Shown in pieces: positions 24,396 to 32,635 of a stretch of 39,611 bases of DNA. The number at the start of each line of letters is the position of its first letter. Position 1 is the first letter of the stretch. The notes beneath the pieces are model-generated. The model had not been told where the DNA came from and searched no databases. It saw only the letters and a list, made by a program, of their open reading frames with translations. The DNA lies in contig CAMCFD010000003.1 of NCBI GenBank assembly GCA_945874115.1, positions 1 to 39,611 on the forward strand, given 5' to 3'. A program made the position numbers and the translations under genes. This DNA is from Rickettsia typhi. GTDB lineage: Bacteria > Pseudomonadota > Alphaproteobacteria > Rickettsiales > UBA1997.

Positions 24396-25601
24396 CTATC
24401 TGTCAACTTCTCCAAACACAATATCTTGAGTTGAAATTATCGTGACAACGTCGGCAAGCATGTGGCCTTTTACCATAAAATCAAGTGCTTGCAAATGTGC
24501 AAATCCGGGTGCGCGAACGCGGCAACGGTGAGGCTTGTTTGAGCCATCAGAAATTGTATAAACCCCGAATTCGCCTTTTGGCGCTTCAACCGCGGCGTAA
24601 GCTTCACCAGCCGGAACATGATATCCTTCAGTGTAAAGTTTAAAGTGATGAATCATCGCTTCCATCGAATGCTTCATTTCAGAGCGTTTTGGTGGCGCGA
24701 TTTTTCCGTCAGAAGTCATAATTTCGCCGCTTGGCATTTTCTCGCAACATTGCTTGATAAGCTTAATTGACTCATACATTTCAGCAACGCGAATCAAATA
24801 ACGATCGTAAGAATCACCATTTTTGCCAATTGGAATGTCAAAATCAAGTTGGTCATAAATTTCGTAAGGCTGACTTTTGCGCAAATCCCAAGCAATCCCC
24901 GAGCCGCGAATCATTGGGCCCGAGAAGCCCCAATCAAGAGCTTCTTGTTTTGAAACAATTCCGATTTCGCACATTCTTTGCTTGAAAATTCTATTTCCTG
25001 AAAGCAAATTTTCCATGTCAGCTAAAAGCGCTGGAAAACCTTCGGCGAATGCCATAATTTCTTCAAGCAATCCTGCTGGCAAATCTTGATGGACGCCGCC
25101 TGGGCGAATATATGCCGCGTGCATTCTCGAGCCACTGACTTTTTCATAAAATCCCATCATTTTTTCGCGCTCTTCAAACATCCACAAAAGTGGCGTCATG
25201 GCGCCAACGTCAAGGGCCTGTGTGGTCACGGCCATAATGTGATTGAGAATTCGTGTAATTTCACTAAAAAGCACGCGAATATATTGCGCTCGCAGAGGAA
25301 TTTCGCATTTCAAAAGCTTCTCGACCGAAAGCGCGTAGGCGTGTTCTTGACACATTGGCGACACATAATCTAGCCTGTCAAAATAAGGCACGGCTTGAAG
25401 ATAAGTTTTGTGCTCAATCAATTTTTCTGTGCCGCGATGAAGCAAGCCAATATGCGGGTCGGCGCGAGTGATAATTTCGCCGTCCATCTCAAGAATTAAA
25501 CGCAAAACTCCGTGCGCCGCAGGATGCTGGGGGCCAAAGTTGATTGTCATGTTTTTATTCTCAAAACCTTCGCGGCTGTTTTTTGTCTGAACTTCTAACA
25601 T
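24396..25601 (-). CDS. nuoD: NADH-quinone oxidoreductase subunit D
   Basis: NuoD is the 49-kDa-type subunit of complex I that forms the quinone-binding cavity with NuoB at the inner membrane. The 401-residue product starts its core with MTINFGPQHPAAHGVLRL and has DPHIGLLHRGTEKL, YFDRLDYVSPM, GARMHAAY-like SGSRMHAAYIRPGG, and the C-terminal YRCRVRAPGF-like HRCRVRAPGFAHLQ...DIVFGEVDR. It is a stand-alone D subunit, not a CD fusion. No other nuo gene is adjacent; its neighbours are ldcA upstream and a histidine kinase downstream. The stop is TAG. Confidence 0.97.
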   Translation of the reverse strand: MLEVQTKNSREGFENKNMTINFGPQHPAAHGVLRLILEMDGEIITRADPHIGLLHRGTEKLIEHKTYLQAVPYFDRLDYVSPMCQEHAYALSVEKLLKCEIPLRAQYIRVLFSEITRILNHIMAVTTQALDVGAMTPLLWMFEEREKMMGFYEKVSGSRMHAAYIRPGGVHQDLPAGLLEEIMAFAEGFPALLADMENLLSGNRIFKQRMCEIGIVSKQEALDWGFSGPMIRGSGIAWDLRKSQPYEIYDQLDFDIPIGKNGDSYDRYLIRVAEMYESIKLIKQCCEKMPSGEIMTSDGKIAPPKRSEMKHSMEAMIHHFKLYTEGYHVPAGEAYAAVEAPKGEFGVYTISDGSNKPHRCRVRAPGFAHLQALDFMVKGHMLADVVTIISTQDIVFGEVDR

Positions 25602-25907
25602 TTTTTGAAAAATTGTTTACAAATTAGAATTGCGCTGTTAACAAAGATAGAGTGCTTTAGATTTTGACATATTTTTAGTGCTTTTTGAATAAAATTGCAA
25701 GAAATATCGGATATATTTTGAGCAATTTTATTCAAAAATAAGCAAAAAAAGAGCGAAATATAAAATATTTAGCTTTGTTAACAGTGCATATGCAATAAAA
25801 ATAACATATCGCGAGAAAAAAAGCAAATATTTTTACGGTTTTAAAATGAGGTTTCGTCGGCCATGTTATTTTTGCCGATCGTGTAAAATTCACATAAAAA
25901 AGTAAAA
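25602..25907. other. Gap between ldcA and nuoD
   Basis: No gene seen. About half is the palindromic element at 25632-25787. On the minus strand, TTGTTA (complement of 25639-25644) from the element's end lies 17 bases before TGTAAA, a possible weak nuoD promoter. Bases 25788-25907 are AT-rich with nothing recognisable. Confidence 0.5.
25632..25787. repeat. 156-bp palindromic (MITE-like) element upstream of nuoD
   Basis: The ends are GCGCTGTTAACAAAG (25632-25646) and CTTTGTTAACAGTGC (25773-25787), inverted with one mismatch. The inner arms TTTTTGAATAAAATTGC and GCAATTTTATTCAAAAA also pair, around the core AAGAAATATCGGATATATTTTGA, written here in full only in parts: GAAATATC, GGATATATTT. The size, nested-arm layout and GGATATATTT core match the element at 20397-20546 (core there on the minus strand: ATTGGATATATTTC). 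Confidence 0.75.
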
Positions 25908-26840
25908 TTAAACCAATTTAATTTTTTGGCCAATAATTTCAATTTTGCCACCAATCACAACTGGCATAATATTTGGCGAATGTCCTAAGCTTCCGGTTTT
26001 TTCTTCAAAAACGGCAATTTTTTTATCAATTAGCGCGATTCTTTCGACAAAATTTTTAATTGCCAATTTTATATTTTCTTTTTTCGATTTTTCTTTAACA
26101 TTTTCATAAAAATTGCCAAATAAAATCGCCCGCGGAGAGTAATTTTTTTCCACCATAAATTGCAAAATCTGCGTTAAATAACGGTCAATTTTTTCGCCAC
26201 TTTCGTCAATATCTTCAAGAAATAAAATTTTGTCGTTAAAGTCAATTTGATTAGCTGTTGCAAGGCTTGCACACAAAACGCTTAAACAGCCGCCAACCAA
26301 AATTCCTTCAATTTTTTGCGCTTTATTTATTTTATTTAGCGCCAAAATATCATAACTTTGTTGCGCAGAATTTTTATCAAAAATCATCTTAATAATCTCA
26401 TCTTCACTTTTTTTCGAAACCTTAGAAAAGCTTAATTGCGTAAGCATCGGGCCGTAAATTATTTTCCAATTCCAGTTTTGTTCAAGAAAAATCCCGAGAG
26501 TTGTGATGTCGCTAAAGCCAATAAATAACTTGTTTTGCGCGATTTTTTCGCTTTTTTGCAAAAATGGAATTAAATCAACGCTTCCATAACCGCCGCGAGC
26601 GCACCAAATCGCTTTCGAATCACTTTTTAGTGCTTTTTTCAGCTGTTCAAAGCGTTTTTGCGCCGAAAATTGTGGAAATAAATTTTTCGCTTTTTTGCTC
26701 AAAAGAAGTTCGTCTTCAAGAAAAAATCGCGCTTTAAGGCCGAATTTCTCCAAAAACTTCGCAATTTCGCGCATTTCGGCCTTCGAAACCGAACTTGCTG
26801 GTGAAATAACGTCAACTATATCGCCTTTTTTTAGATGCAT
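25908..26840 (-). CDS. ldcA: LD-carboxypeptidase, peptidase family S66
   Basis: Family S66 enzymes cleave the L,D bond of tetrapeptide stems during cytoplasmic peptidoglycan recycling. The 310-residue product starts KKGDIVDVISPAS, has the ARGGYGSVDL segment (81-90), and shows a serine-glutamate-histidine triad by position: S110 in GFSDIT, E209 in FLEDIDE and H287 in LGHSPN. The length is typical and no signal peptide is seen. It diverges from leuA across an 80-base shared promoter region. Together with mreB/mreC it points to a cell with a peptidoglycan wall. Related MccF-type immunity enzymes share this fold, so substrate is inferred. Confidence 0.9.
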   Translation of the reverse strand: MHLKKGDIVDVISPASSVSKAEMREIAKFLEKFGLKARFFLEDELLLSKKAKNLFPQFSAQKRFEQLKKALKSDSKAIWCARGGYGSVDLIPFLQKSEKIAQNKLFIGFSDITTLGIFLEQNWNWKIIYGPMLTQLSFSKVSKKSEDEIIKMIFDKNSAQQSYDILALNKINKAQKIEGILVGGCLSVLCASLATANQIDFNDKILFLEDIDESGEKIDRYLTQILQFMVEKNYSPRAILFGNFYENVKEKSKKENIKLAIKNFVERIALIDKKIAVFEEKTGSLGHSPNIMPVVIGGKIEIIGQKIKLV

Positions 26841-26858
26841 AATTTGTTTATTTTTTCC

Positions 26859-26887
26859 TTGAAAAATCCTCGCACAATTGTTATAAT
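26859..26887 (+). promoter_or_regulatory. Near-consensus sigma-70 promoter for leuA
   Basis: TTGAAA (26859-26864), a 17-base spacer and TATAAT (26882-26887), 33 bases before the leuA ATG. On the minus strand TTGTTA (complement of 26907-26912) and TATTAT (complement of 26883-26888), spacing 18, form a candidate ldcA promoter. The two -10 regions therefore overlap. No leader peptide or attenuator fits in the 33 bases before leuA. Confidence 0.7.
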
Positions 26888-26920
26888 ATATATAAGAAAC
26901 CTAATTTAACAAGCGATTTT

Positions 26921-28429
26921 ATGAAAAAAGAGAAAGTGATGATCTTTGACACAACTTTGCGCGATGGCGAACAGGCGCCTGGTGCGGCGATGAATTTGGA
27001 AGAAAAATTGCTTATCGCGAAAACTCTTGAAAAAATGGGTGTTGATGTGATTGAAGCTGGCTTTCCTGCTGCGTCTGACGGAGACTTCGAGGCGGTGAAT
27101 CAAATTGCGAAAATCATAAAAACTTCGATTGTGTGCGGATTGGCGCGCGCGAAAAAATCTGATATCGAGAGAACCGCTCAGGCCGTAAAGCCCGCGGCAA
27201 AACCTCGCATTCACACATTTTTGGCGACAAGCGCGATTCACATGAAATATAAATTGAAAATGGACGAAGCGCAAGTGTTGCAAGCAATCACTGACAGCGT
27301 GTCTTTGGCGCATAATTTGTGCGGCGATGTCGATTGGTCGCCCGAAGACGCCACGCGTTCTGATCGGGGGTTTTTGTTCAAGGCCATTGAGACCGCGATT
27401 AAAGCTGGTGCGCGCACAATCAATATTCCTGACACGGTCGGATATTCAACTCCCGACGAGTTTTTTGATTTGATAAAAGCTATAAAAAATAATGTTTCAA
27501 ATATCGACAAAGCTTTGATTTCAACGCATTGTCACAATGATTTGGGTTTGGCTGTTGCCAATTCTTTGGCTGGCGTTATGGCGGGTGCGCGTCAAGTTGA
27601 GTGCACAATCAACGGCATTGGCGAACGCGCCGGCAACGCGGCTTTAGAAGAAATCGTTATGGCGATAAAAACCCGTGGCGATTTTTATAATTTCGACACA
27701 AATATCGACACGAAAATGATTATGCGCGCGTCAAAATTGGTGTCAAACATCACCGGATTCGCAGTGCAATATAACAAGGCTATTGTAGGCGCCAACGCCT
27801 TTGCGCACGAAAGCGGAATCCACCAAGACGGAATGTTAAAAAACCGTGAGACCTACGAAATTATGACCCCAGAGTCAATCGGCTTAGACAAAACTTCGTT
27901 AACTTTAGGAAAGTTATCGGGTCGCGCAGCCTTTAAAGACAAGCTTTTGCACATTGGCTATGATTTGAGCGAAGAAAAATTTAATGAAGCTTTCAAAAAT
28001 TTCAAAAATTTGGCGGATAAGCAAAAAGAAATTTTAGACGAAGACATAATTTCATTGGTTGACGATTCAATTACGCATGAAAAAGCGCGCTACAGCTTGG
28101 TCGATTTAAAAGTTAATTGCGGCGGAAGCGATGATGCGAAAGTTGAAATGGCGATAAAAATTGATGATGAAATTAAAAAATGTCAATTCAGTTCAAAATT
28201 TGGGCCGGTTGACGCGATTTTTGGGGCGATAAAAAAATTAATTCCGCATGTTGCTGTGCTTGAATTATATCAAGTGAATGCAGTAACCTCGGGCACTGAC
28301 GCGCAAGCCACGACAAATGTTCGTTTACGAAAAGACAACCGTCTTTACAGCGCCAACGGTTCAAGCACCGATGTTTTGCAGGCATCCGCGATTGCATACA
28401 TCAATTGTTTAGAAAAATTTCGCGCTTAA
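26921..28429 (+). CDS. leuA: 2-isopropylmalate synthase
   Basis: LeuA condenses acetyl-CoA with 2-oxoisovalerate, the first committed step of leucine synthesis. The 502-residue product has the signature FDTTLRDGEQAPGAAMN (9-25), the metal-binding HCHNDLG, and the GNAALEEI motif. The HESGIHQDGMLK segment of the linker and a C-terminal leucine-binding regulatory domain (GTDAQATTNVRL, ANGSSTDVLQASAIAYINCLE) complete it. The length matches the short LeuA1 family (about 500-520). No other leu gene is nearby. Homocitrate synthases are related, but the regulatory domain and signatures favour LeuA. Confidence 0.95.
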   Translation: MKKEKVMIFDTTLRDGEQAPGAAMNLEEKLLIAKTLEKMGVDVIEAGFPAASDGDFEAVNQIAKIIKTSIVCGLARAKKSDIERTAQAVKPAAKPRIHTFLATSAIHMKYKLKMDEAQVLQAITDSVSLAHNLCGDVDWSPEDATRSDRGFLFKAIETAIKAGARTINIPDTVGYSTPDEFFDLIKAIKNNVSNIDKALISTHCHNDLGLAVANSLAGVMAGARQVECTINGIGERAGNAALEEIVMAIKTRGDFYNFDTNIDTKMIMRASKLVSNITGFAVQYNKAIVGANAFAHESGIHQDGMLKNRETYEIMTPESIGLDKTSLTLGKLSGRAAFKDKLLHIGYDLSEEKFNEAFKNFKNLADKQKEILDEDIISLVDDSITHEKARYSLVDLKVNCGGSDDAKVEMAIKIDDEIKKCQFSSKFGPVDAIFGAIKKLIPHVAVLELYQVNAVTSGTDAQATTNVRLRKDNRLYSANGSSTDVLQASAIAYINCLEKFRA

Positions 28430-28632
28430 AAAACGAATTTAAAACTCAATTGTTCGATTTTTTACGATGGTTAAAAAAAAATGAAAGTTCTTAGTGCTTT
28501 TTATTTTTAGTTGTTCTTAAATTAGCTTAATAATTTTATTATATTTGTTTAAAATATTTTTCAAAATCTTTTAAACCCTTATAAATAGAGGTTTGGCGAC
28601 GTTATAAAATCAAAATTAATTTTTTAAAACAG

Positions 28633-29667
28633 ATGTTTAAATTTTCTTTTTCTTCTAAAGATATTGCAATTGACTTAGGCACAGCGAATACGCTGGTTTA
28701 TGTTAAAGAGCAGGGTGTTGTATTAAACGAACCTTCAGTCGTTGCGGTTCTAAATGAAAATGGCAAAATGATTCCTTGCGCTTTCGGTAATACCGCTAAG
28801 ATGATGCTTGGAAGAACTCCCGCCAAGATTGACGCCATACGTCCTCTTAAAGATGGTGTAATCGCTGATTTCCGCGTCGCCGCTGAGATGATCAAACATT
28901 TTATTCGCGAAGTTAACCAAACAAAAAGCTGGATTGGGCCAGTAATCATCATTTGCGTGCCGTCTGGTTCAACTCCGGTTGAAAGACGCGCAATTCAAGA
29001 CGCCGCTGAAGGCGCTGGTGCTAACGAAGTTTATCTTATTGAAGAGCCGATGGCGGCTGCGATTGGTGCAAATTTACCTGTCACCGAGCCTACAGGCTCA
29101 ATGATTGTCGACATTGGTGGTGGAACAACCGAAGTCGGAATTCTTTCTCTTGGCGGCATTGTCTATTCACGTTCTGTGCGTGTTGGTGGCGATAAAATGG
29201 ATGACGCAATTATTTCTTACATCCGTCGTTATCACAATTTATTGATCGGCGAATCTACTGCGGAGCGCATCAAGAAAAATATCGGCGCGGCTTGTCCTCC
29301 TGAAGAAGGCGACGGCGCAACTATCGAAGTTAAAGGTCGCGACCTTGCAAACGGAATTCCAAAAGAAATGATTTTGACTGAGCGTCAAATCGCTGAAAGC
29401 TTGATGGAGCCGGTTGAACAAATTATCGACGCCATTAAAGTTGCTCTTGAATGTACTCCTCCAGAACTTTCAAGCGATATCGTCGAAAAAGGTATCGTTC
29501 TAAGTGGCGGTGGTGCAATGCTTAAAAACCTAGATTACGTAATTCGTCAAGCTACAGGTTTGCCGGTTTTTGTTGCGCAAGATCCACTTCTTTGTGTCGT
29601 AAATGGTTGCGGAAAAGTTCTTGAAAACATGAAAATGTTTAGAGCTGTTTTGTTCCGCCAAGATTAA
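28633..29667 (+). CDS. mreB: Rod shape-determining protein MreB
   Basis: MreB is the bacterial actin that directs lateral wall synthesis along the inner membrane. The 344-residue product has the actin-fold phosphate loops IDLGTANTLVYVK and DIGGGTTEVGILSLGG and the PRPLKDGVIADF-like IRPLKDGVIADF. It also has EEPMAAAIGANLPV and the adenosine motif LSGGGAMLKNLD. The N-terminal MFKFSFSSK is a short amphipathic segment, as in membrane-binding MreB. The 203-base upstream gap is AT-rich, without a clear promoter. mreC follows. Confidence 0.98.
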   Translation: MFKFSFSSKDIAIDLGTANTLVYVKEQGVVLNEPSVVAVLNENGKMIPCAFGNTAKMMLGRTPAKIDAIRPLKDGVIADFRVAAEMIKHFIREVNQTKSWIGPVIIICVPSGSTPVERRAIQDAAEGAGANEVYLIEEPMAAAIGANLPVTEPTGSMIVDIGGGTTEVGILSLGGIVYSRSVRVGGDKMDDAIISYIRRYHNLLIGESTAERIKKNIGAACPPEEGDGATIEVKGRDLANGIPKEMILTERQIAESLMEPVEQIIDAIKVALECTPPELSSDIVEKGIVLSGGGAMLKNLDYVIRQATGLPVFVAQDPLLCVVNGCGKVLENMKMFRAVLFRQD

Positions 29668-29693
29668 TTTGCTCGATTAAAACCAGTTATAAA

Positions 29694-29726
29694 TTTACTT
29701 GCTTTAAAAAACCAAAAGCAAGTAAA
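29694..29726 (+). other. 12-bp perfect hairpin between mreB and mreC
   Basis: TTTACTTGCTTT (29694-29705), loop AAAAAACCA, AAAGCAAGTAAA (29715-29726). It is followed by an A-rich stretch with a doubled ACACACCAAAA, not T residues, so on this strand it is more likely an mRNA stability or processing hairpin than a terminator. Confidence 0.5.
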
Positions 29727-29766
29727 GCGAAATAAAAACACACCAAAAACACACCAAAACCCGCCT

Positions 29767-30639
29767 ATGAACCTGTTTTTATTGCAAGAATTAAAGATGA
29801 AGCAATATTTAAATTTCAACTATAACAAGATAAATAATTATAGTCTTAGCTCTCATTTTTCAACTATTTTCAAACAAATAGAGTTAATTTTTTTCATCGT
29901 TTTATCGATAATTTTTTTAGTTACGTCAAAAATTAATCGTGATTTCACTAACAATATTTCTTATTTTTTCGTCGATCTTTCCCTTCCGGTTGTAAAAGTC
30001 GCGGCTTTTCCTTTTAATCTTTTAATAAGCTTAACCACGAATTTTGAAGAGTTGGTTGACGCCAAAAAAGACAATCAAACTTTGAAGGAAGAAAATGAAA
30101 AAATGCGTTCATTATTAGTGAATTCGGTTAATGTTGAAAATGAAAATAAAGAATTAAAAGAGATTTTAAGTTTTGTTGCCGCTAAAAGCACAAGTTATCA
30201 AATGGCAAAAGTTAGAGGCAAAACTCACGGAATTTTTAATCAACAGCTTTTTTTAGAAACTCGCGAAGGCTCTGAAATAAAAGATGGAAGTGCTGTTATC
30301 AGTGGCATTGGCATGATTGGTCGCGCAGTTGATTCTTTGCAAAATAAAGCACGATTGTTGTTGTTGACTGACGCCAACTCTCACATTCCAATTATTGTTT
30401 CAAAAGCTAGAGCGCGAGGCATTTTAACCGGAAATGGCAGCAATTCAATGGAGATAAATTTCCTGCCGAAAGGTCACAATATCGAAGTTGGCGATTTAGT
30501 TTTTACGTCAAGTGATGGCGACAAGCTTCCTCCGGGGCTTTTGGTTGGGGTGATCAAAGAAGTTTCTGGCTCGACAGTTTCAGTTGAAATGGCTCAAGAT
30601 GCTGTTAATGCTGATGTGGTGACAATACTCGATTATTAA
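29767..30639 (+). CDS. mreC: Rod shape-determining protein MreC
   Basis: MreC is a bitopic inner-membrane protein linking MreB to the wall synthesis machinery. The product has one TM segment (about residues 38-56, LIFFIVLSIIFLVTS). A coiled-coil follows (about 98-135, KKDNQTLKEENEKMRSLLVN). The two beta-barrel MreC core segments are VISGIGMIGRAVDSLQNKARLLLLTDANSHIPIIV and GDLVFTSSDGDKLPPGLLVGVI. The ATG at 29767 gives 290 residues; the ATG at 29797 (MKQYLNF) gives 280 and is also plausible. It follows mreB by 99 bases. mreD is not adjacent. Confidence 0.93.
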   Translation: MNLFLLQELKMKQYLNFNYNKINNYSLSSHFSTIFKQIELIFFIVLSIIFLVTSKINRDFTNNISYFFVDLSLPVVKVAAFPFNLLISLTTNFEELVDAKKDNQTLKEENEKMRSLLVNSVNVENENKELKEILSFVAAKSTSYQMAKVRGKTHGIFNQQLFLETREGSEIKDGSAVISGIGMIGRAVDSLQNKARLLLLTDANSHIPIIVSKARARGILTGNGSNSMEINFLPKGHNIEVGDLVFTSSDGDKLPPGLLVGVIKEVSGSTVSVEMAQDAVNADVVTILDY

Positions 30640-30683
30640 ATCTCTTTTCAAAGCGGCAAAATTTTGAATAATTGGAATCATAA

Positions 30684-30711
30684 TTGCTATTTAAAAAAAT
30701 TCTGCTATAAT
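30684..30711 (+). promoter_or_regulatory. Extended -10 promoter for purQ
   Basis: TTGCTA (30684-30689), a 16-base spacer and TATAAT (30706-30711) preceded by TGC, i.e. an extended -10. It lies 36 bases before the purQ ATG. Confidence 0.65.
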
Positions 30712-30747
30712 TCTTAATATTATTTATTTAATAAAATTCATCAACAA

Positions 30748-31428
30748 ATGAAAGCGGCAGTAATCACTTTTCCGGCATCAAATTGCGATCGCGACGCCAT
30801 TACAACTTTGCAAAAATTCACGAGTAATGTGAAAAATATTTGGCATCAAGAAACTAAACTTGACAATGATTATGATTTAATCGTTTTGCCGGGTGGTTTT
30901 TCTTATGGCGATTATTTACGCAGCGGTGCGATGGCAAAAATTTCTCCGGTGATGCAAGAAGTTAAGCGCTTGGCTGATCGCGGCGTTAAAATTTTAGGAA
31001 TTTGCAACGGCTTCCAAATTTTGACCGAAAGCGGGCTTCTTCCAGGTGTGTTAATGCGCAACGTCACCATGAAATTTTCGTGCAAAGATGTTTATTTGCG
31101 CGTTGAAAATGTTGATAATGAATTCACGAAAGGTTATAAAAAAAATCAAGTGATTAAAGTTCCAATCGCGCATGCTGACGGCAATTATTTCGCCGATAAC
31201 GACACTTTGCAAATGCTTGAAGATAAAAACCGCATTGTTTTCCGCTATGTCGATAAAAATGGCAACGTCACTGACGACAGCAATCCGAACGGCTCTCTTC
31301 ATAATATAGCAGGAATTATCAACGAAACGGGCAATGTGCTTGGAATGATGCCTCACCCAGAAAGAGCTTCAGACTCTGATATTGGCGCAATTGACGGTTT
31401 TGCGATGTTTAAGGCTTTGTTAAAGTAG
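30748..31428 (+). CDS. purQ: Phosphoribosylformylglycinamidine synthase, glutaminase subunit PurQ
   Basis: PurQ supplies ammonia from glutamine to PurL in the fourth step of purine synthesis. The 226-residue product is a class I glutamine amidotransferase: it opens KAAVITFPASNCDRD, has LPGGFSYGDYLRSGA, the nucleophile C86 in GICNGFQ, and H203/E205 in MPHPERA. The length is typical for the stand-alone subunit found with small PurL and PurS. Neither purL nor purS is in the window. It has its own promoter. The stop is TAG, and the last bases form part of a hairpin. Confidence 0.97.
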   Translation: MKAAVITFPASNCDRDAITTLQKFTSNVKNIWHQETKLDNDYDLIVLPGGFSYGDYLRSGAMAKISPVMQEVKRLADRGVKILGICNGFQILTESGLLPGVLMRNVTMKFSCKDVYLRVENVDNEFTKGYKKNQVIKVPIAHADGNYFADNDTLQMLEDKNRIVFRYVDKNGNVTDDSNPNGSLHNIAGIINETGNVLGMMPHPERASDSDIGAIDGFAMFKALLK

Positions 31429-31517
31429 AACAAAATCTGCGATTTTGTTCTAGGGGGCTCAACTTAAATCTTTGGTTTAAGTTGAATTGGATTCGAGGAA
31501 GCAAAGCTTCCTACCCT
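31427..31517 (+). other. Three perfect hairpins between purQ and trpC
   Basis: AGAACAAAATC/GATTTTGTTCT (31427-31451, 3-base loop) overlaps the purQ stop. Next come TCAACTTAAA/TTTAAGTTGA (31459-31485, 7-base loop) and AGGAAGC/GCTTCCT (31496-31512, AAA loop). AGGG (31452-31455) could pair with CCCT (31514-31517) to close the second and third hairpins into a three-way junction. It could be a structured 3' element, a leader for trpC, or a mobile repeat. Confidence 0.5.
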
Positions 31518-31619
31518 GTAAATTATGGTTTATGAGGTATTTATAACATTTCCCACTAATGATTAGCCAAAAAAAACGCATAGATCGCGCTAAAACCAAA
31601 AATAAATTCCAAAAAAAAC

Positions 31620-32414
31620 ATGAATATCTTACAAGAAATTTATCAACATAAATTAATTGAAGTTAGGGCGCGCAAAAAAATTTTGTCAACGCAAGAAATT
31701 TGTGCAAAAACTGATTGCAAGCGCCAAATTAAAGACTTCGCGGCGTCACTAAGAAACCAAATTTCGCAGCAAAAAAACGCTTTAATTTGTGAAGTGAAAA
31801 AAGCCTCGCCTTCAAAAGGCATAATTCGCGCCGATTTTCATGATGAAAAAGATGCGGTGAAATTTGCTAAAGCCTACGAAAAAGCAGGTGCGGCGTGTAT
31901 TTCAGTTTTGACTGATGAAAAATATTTTCAAGGCCACGATAAATATTTACAAGAAATTCGTGCAAACACAGATTTGGCGCTTCTTCGCAAAGATTTTATA
32001 GTTGATGAATATCAAATTTATGAGTCAAAAATGTTAGGCGCCGATTGCATTTTATTAATCGTTGCGATGCTTGACGACGAAACTCTCAAGAACCTCGAAA
32101 ATAAAGCGTTTGATGCGGGTTTGTCAGTGTTGATAGAAGTTCATAATCAAGAAGAATTAAGTCGCGCTTTAAGCCTAAAAAGCCCGTTAATTGGCATAAA
32201 TAATCGCAATTTGGCGAATTTTAAAACCGACATCAATATTTCGATCGAGCTTGCGAAACAAATTTCGCAAGATAAAATTATTATCGCCGAAAGCGCAATT
32301 TCAACTCGCGCCGACATCGATTTATTAAGCGCGCACGGCATAAATTGCTTTTTGATCGGTGAACATTTTATGCGTCAAAACGATGTTGAAAAAGCAGTAA
32401 AAGAGTTTTTGTAG
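31620..32414 (+). CDS. trpC: Indole-3-glycerol phosphate synthase
   Basis: TrpC closes the indole ring in tryptophan synthesis. The 264-residue TIM-barrel product has the signatures ICEVKKASPSKGII (56-69) and SVLTDEKYFQG. It also has LLRKDFIVDEYQIYES (121-136, with the catalytic lysine K124), GINNRNL, IAESAIST and FLIGEHFM (phosphate binding). The length is typical, without a TrpF fusion. No other trp gene is nearby. I see no trp leader peptide in the 191 bases upstream, only the hairpins after purQ. Confidence 0.96.
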   Translation: MNILQEIYQHKLIEVRARKKILSTQEICAKTDCKRQIKDFAASLRNQISQQKNALICEVKKASPSKGIIRADFHDEKDAVKFAKAYEKAGAACISVLTDEKYFQGHDKYLQEIRANTDLALLRKDFIVDEYQIYESKMLGADCILLIVAMLDDETLKNLENKAFDAGLSVLIEVHNQEELSRALSLKSPLIGINNRNLANFKTDINISIELAKQISQDKIIIAESAISTRADIDLLSAHGINCFLIGEHFMRQNDVEKAVKEFL

Positions 32415-32574
32415 AATATATTTTTGGTCTAAAATTCCAAAAAACCTTTTACGTATGATGATGTAGGCGACTTTTTTAAATTTAATCCTCAAAAATATTT
32501 TGCTTAAAATGCTGATTTTGAAGTTAAATTGGTATAATTTGCATTTTTCACATCGCGATTTATCCTAAACTTCC

Positions 32575-32602
32575 TTGCCTTTTTCAAAGAATGCGCTATA
32601 AT
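32575..32602 (+). promoter_or_regulatory. Sigma-70-like promoter for der
   Basis: TTGCCT (32575-32580), a 16-base spacer and TATAAT (32597-32602), 33 bases before the der ATG. A second box, TGGTATAAT (TATAAT at 32533-32538), could be an extended -10 for a further start. Confidence 0.6.
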
Positions 32603-32635
32603 GGCTTAAATATTGAATTCATTAAGTAAAAACAC

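Noticed and set aside
26906..27313. Antisense frames of more than 130 codons opposite leuA and der
   Set aside because: They are complementary to strongly conserved coding sequence and their products show no domain; these are chance open frames.
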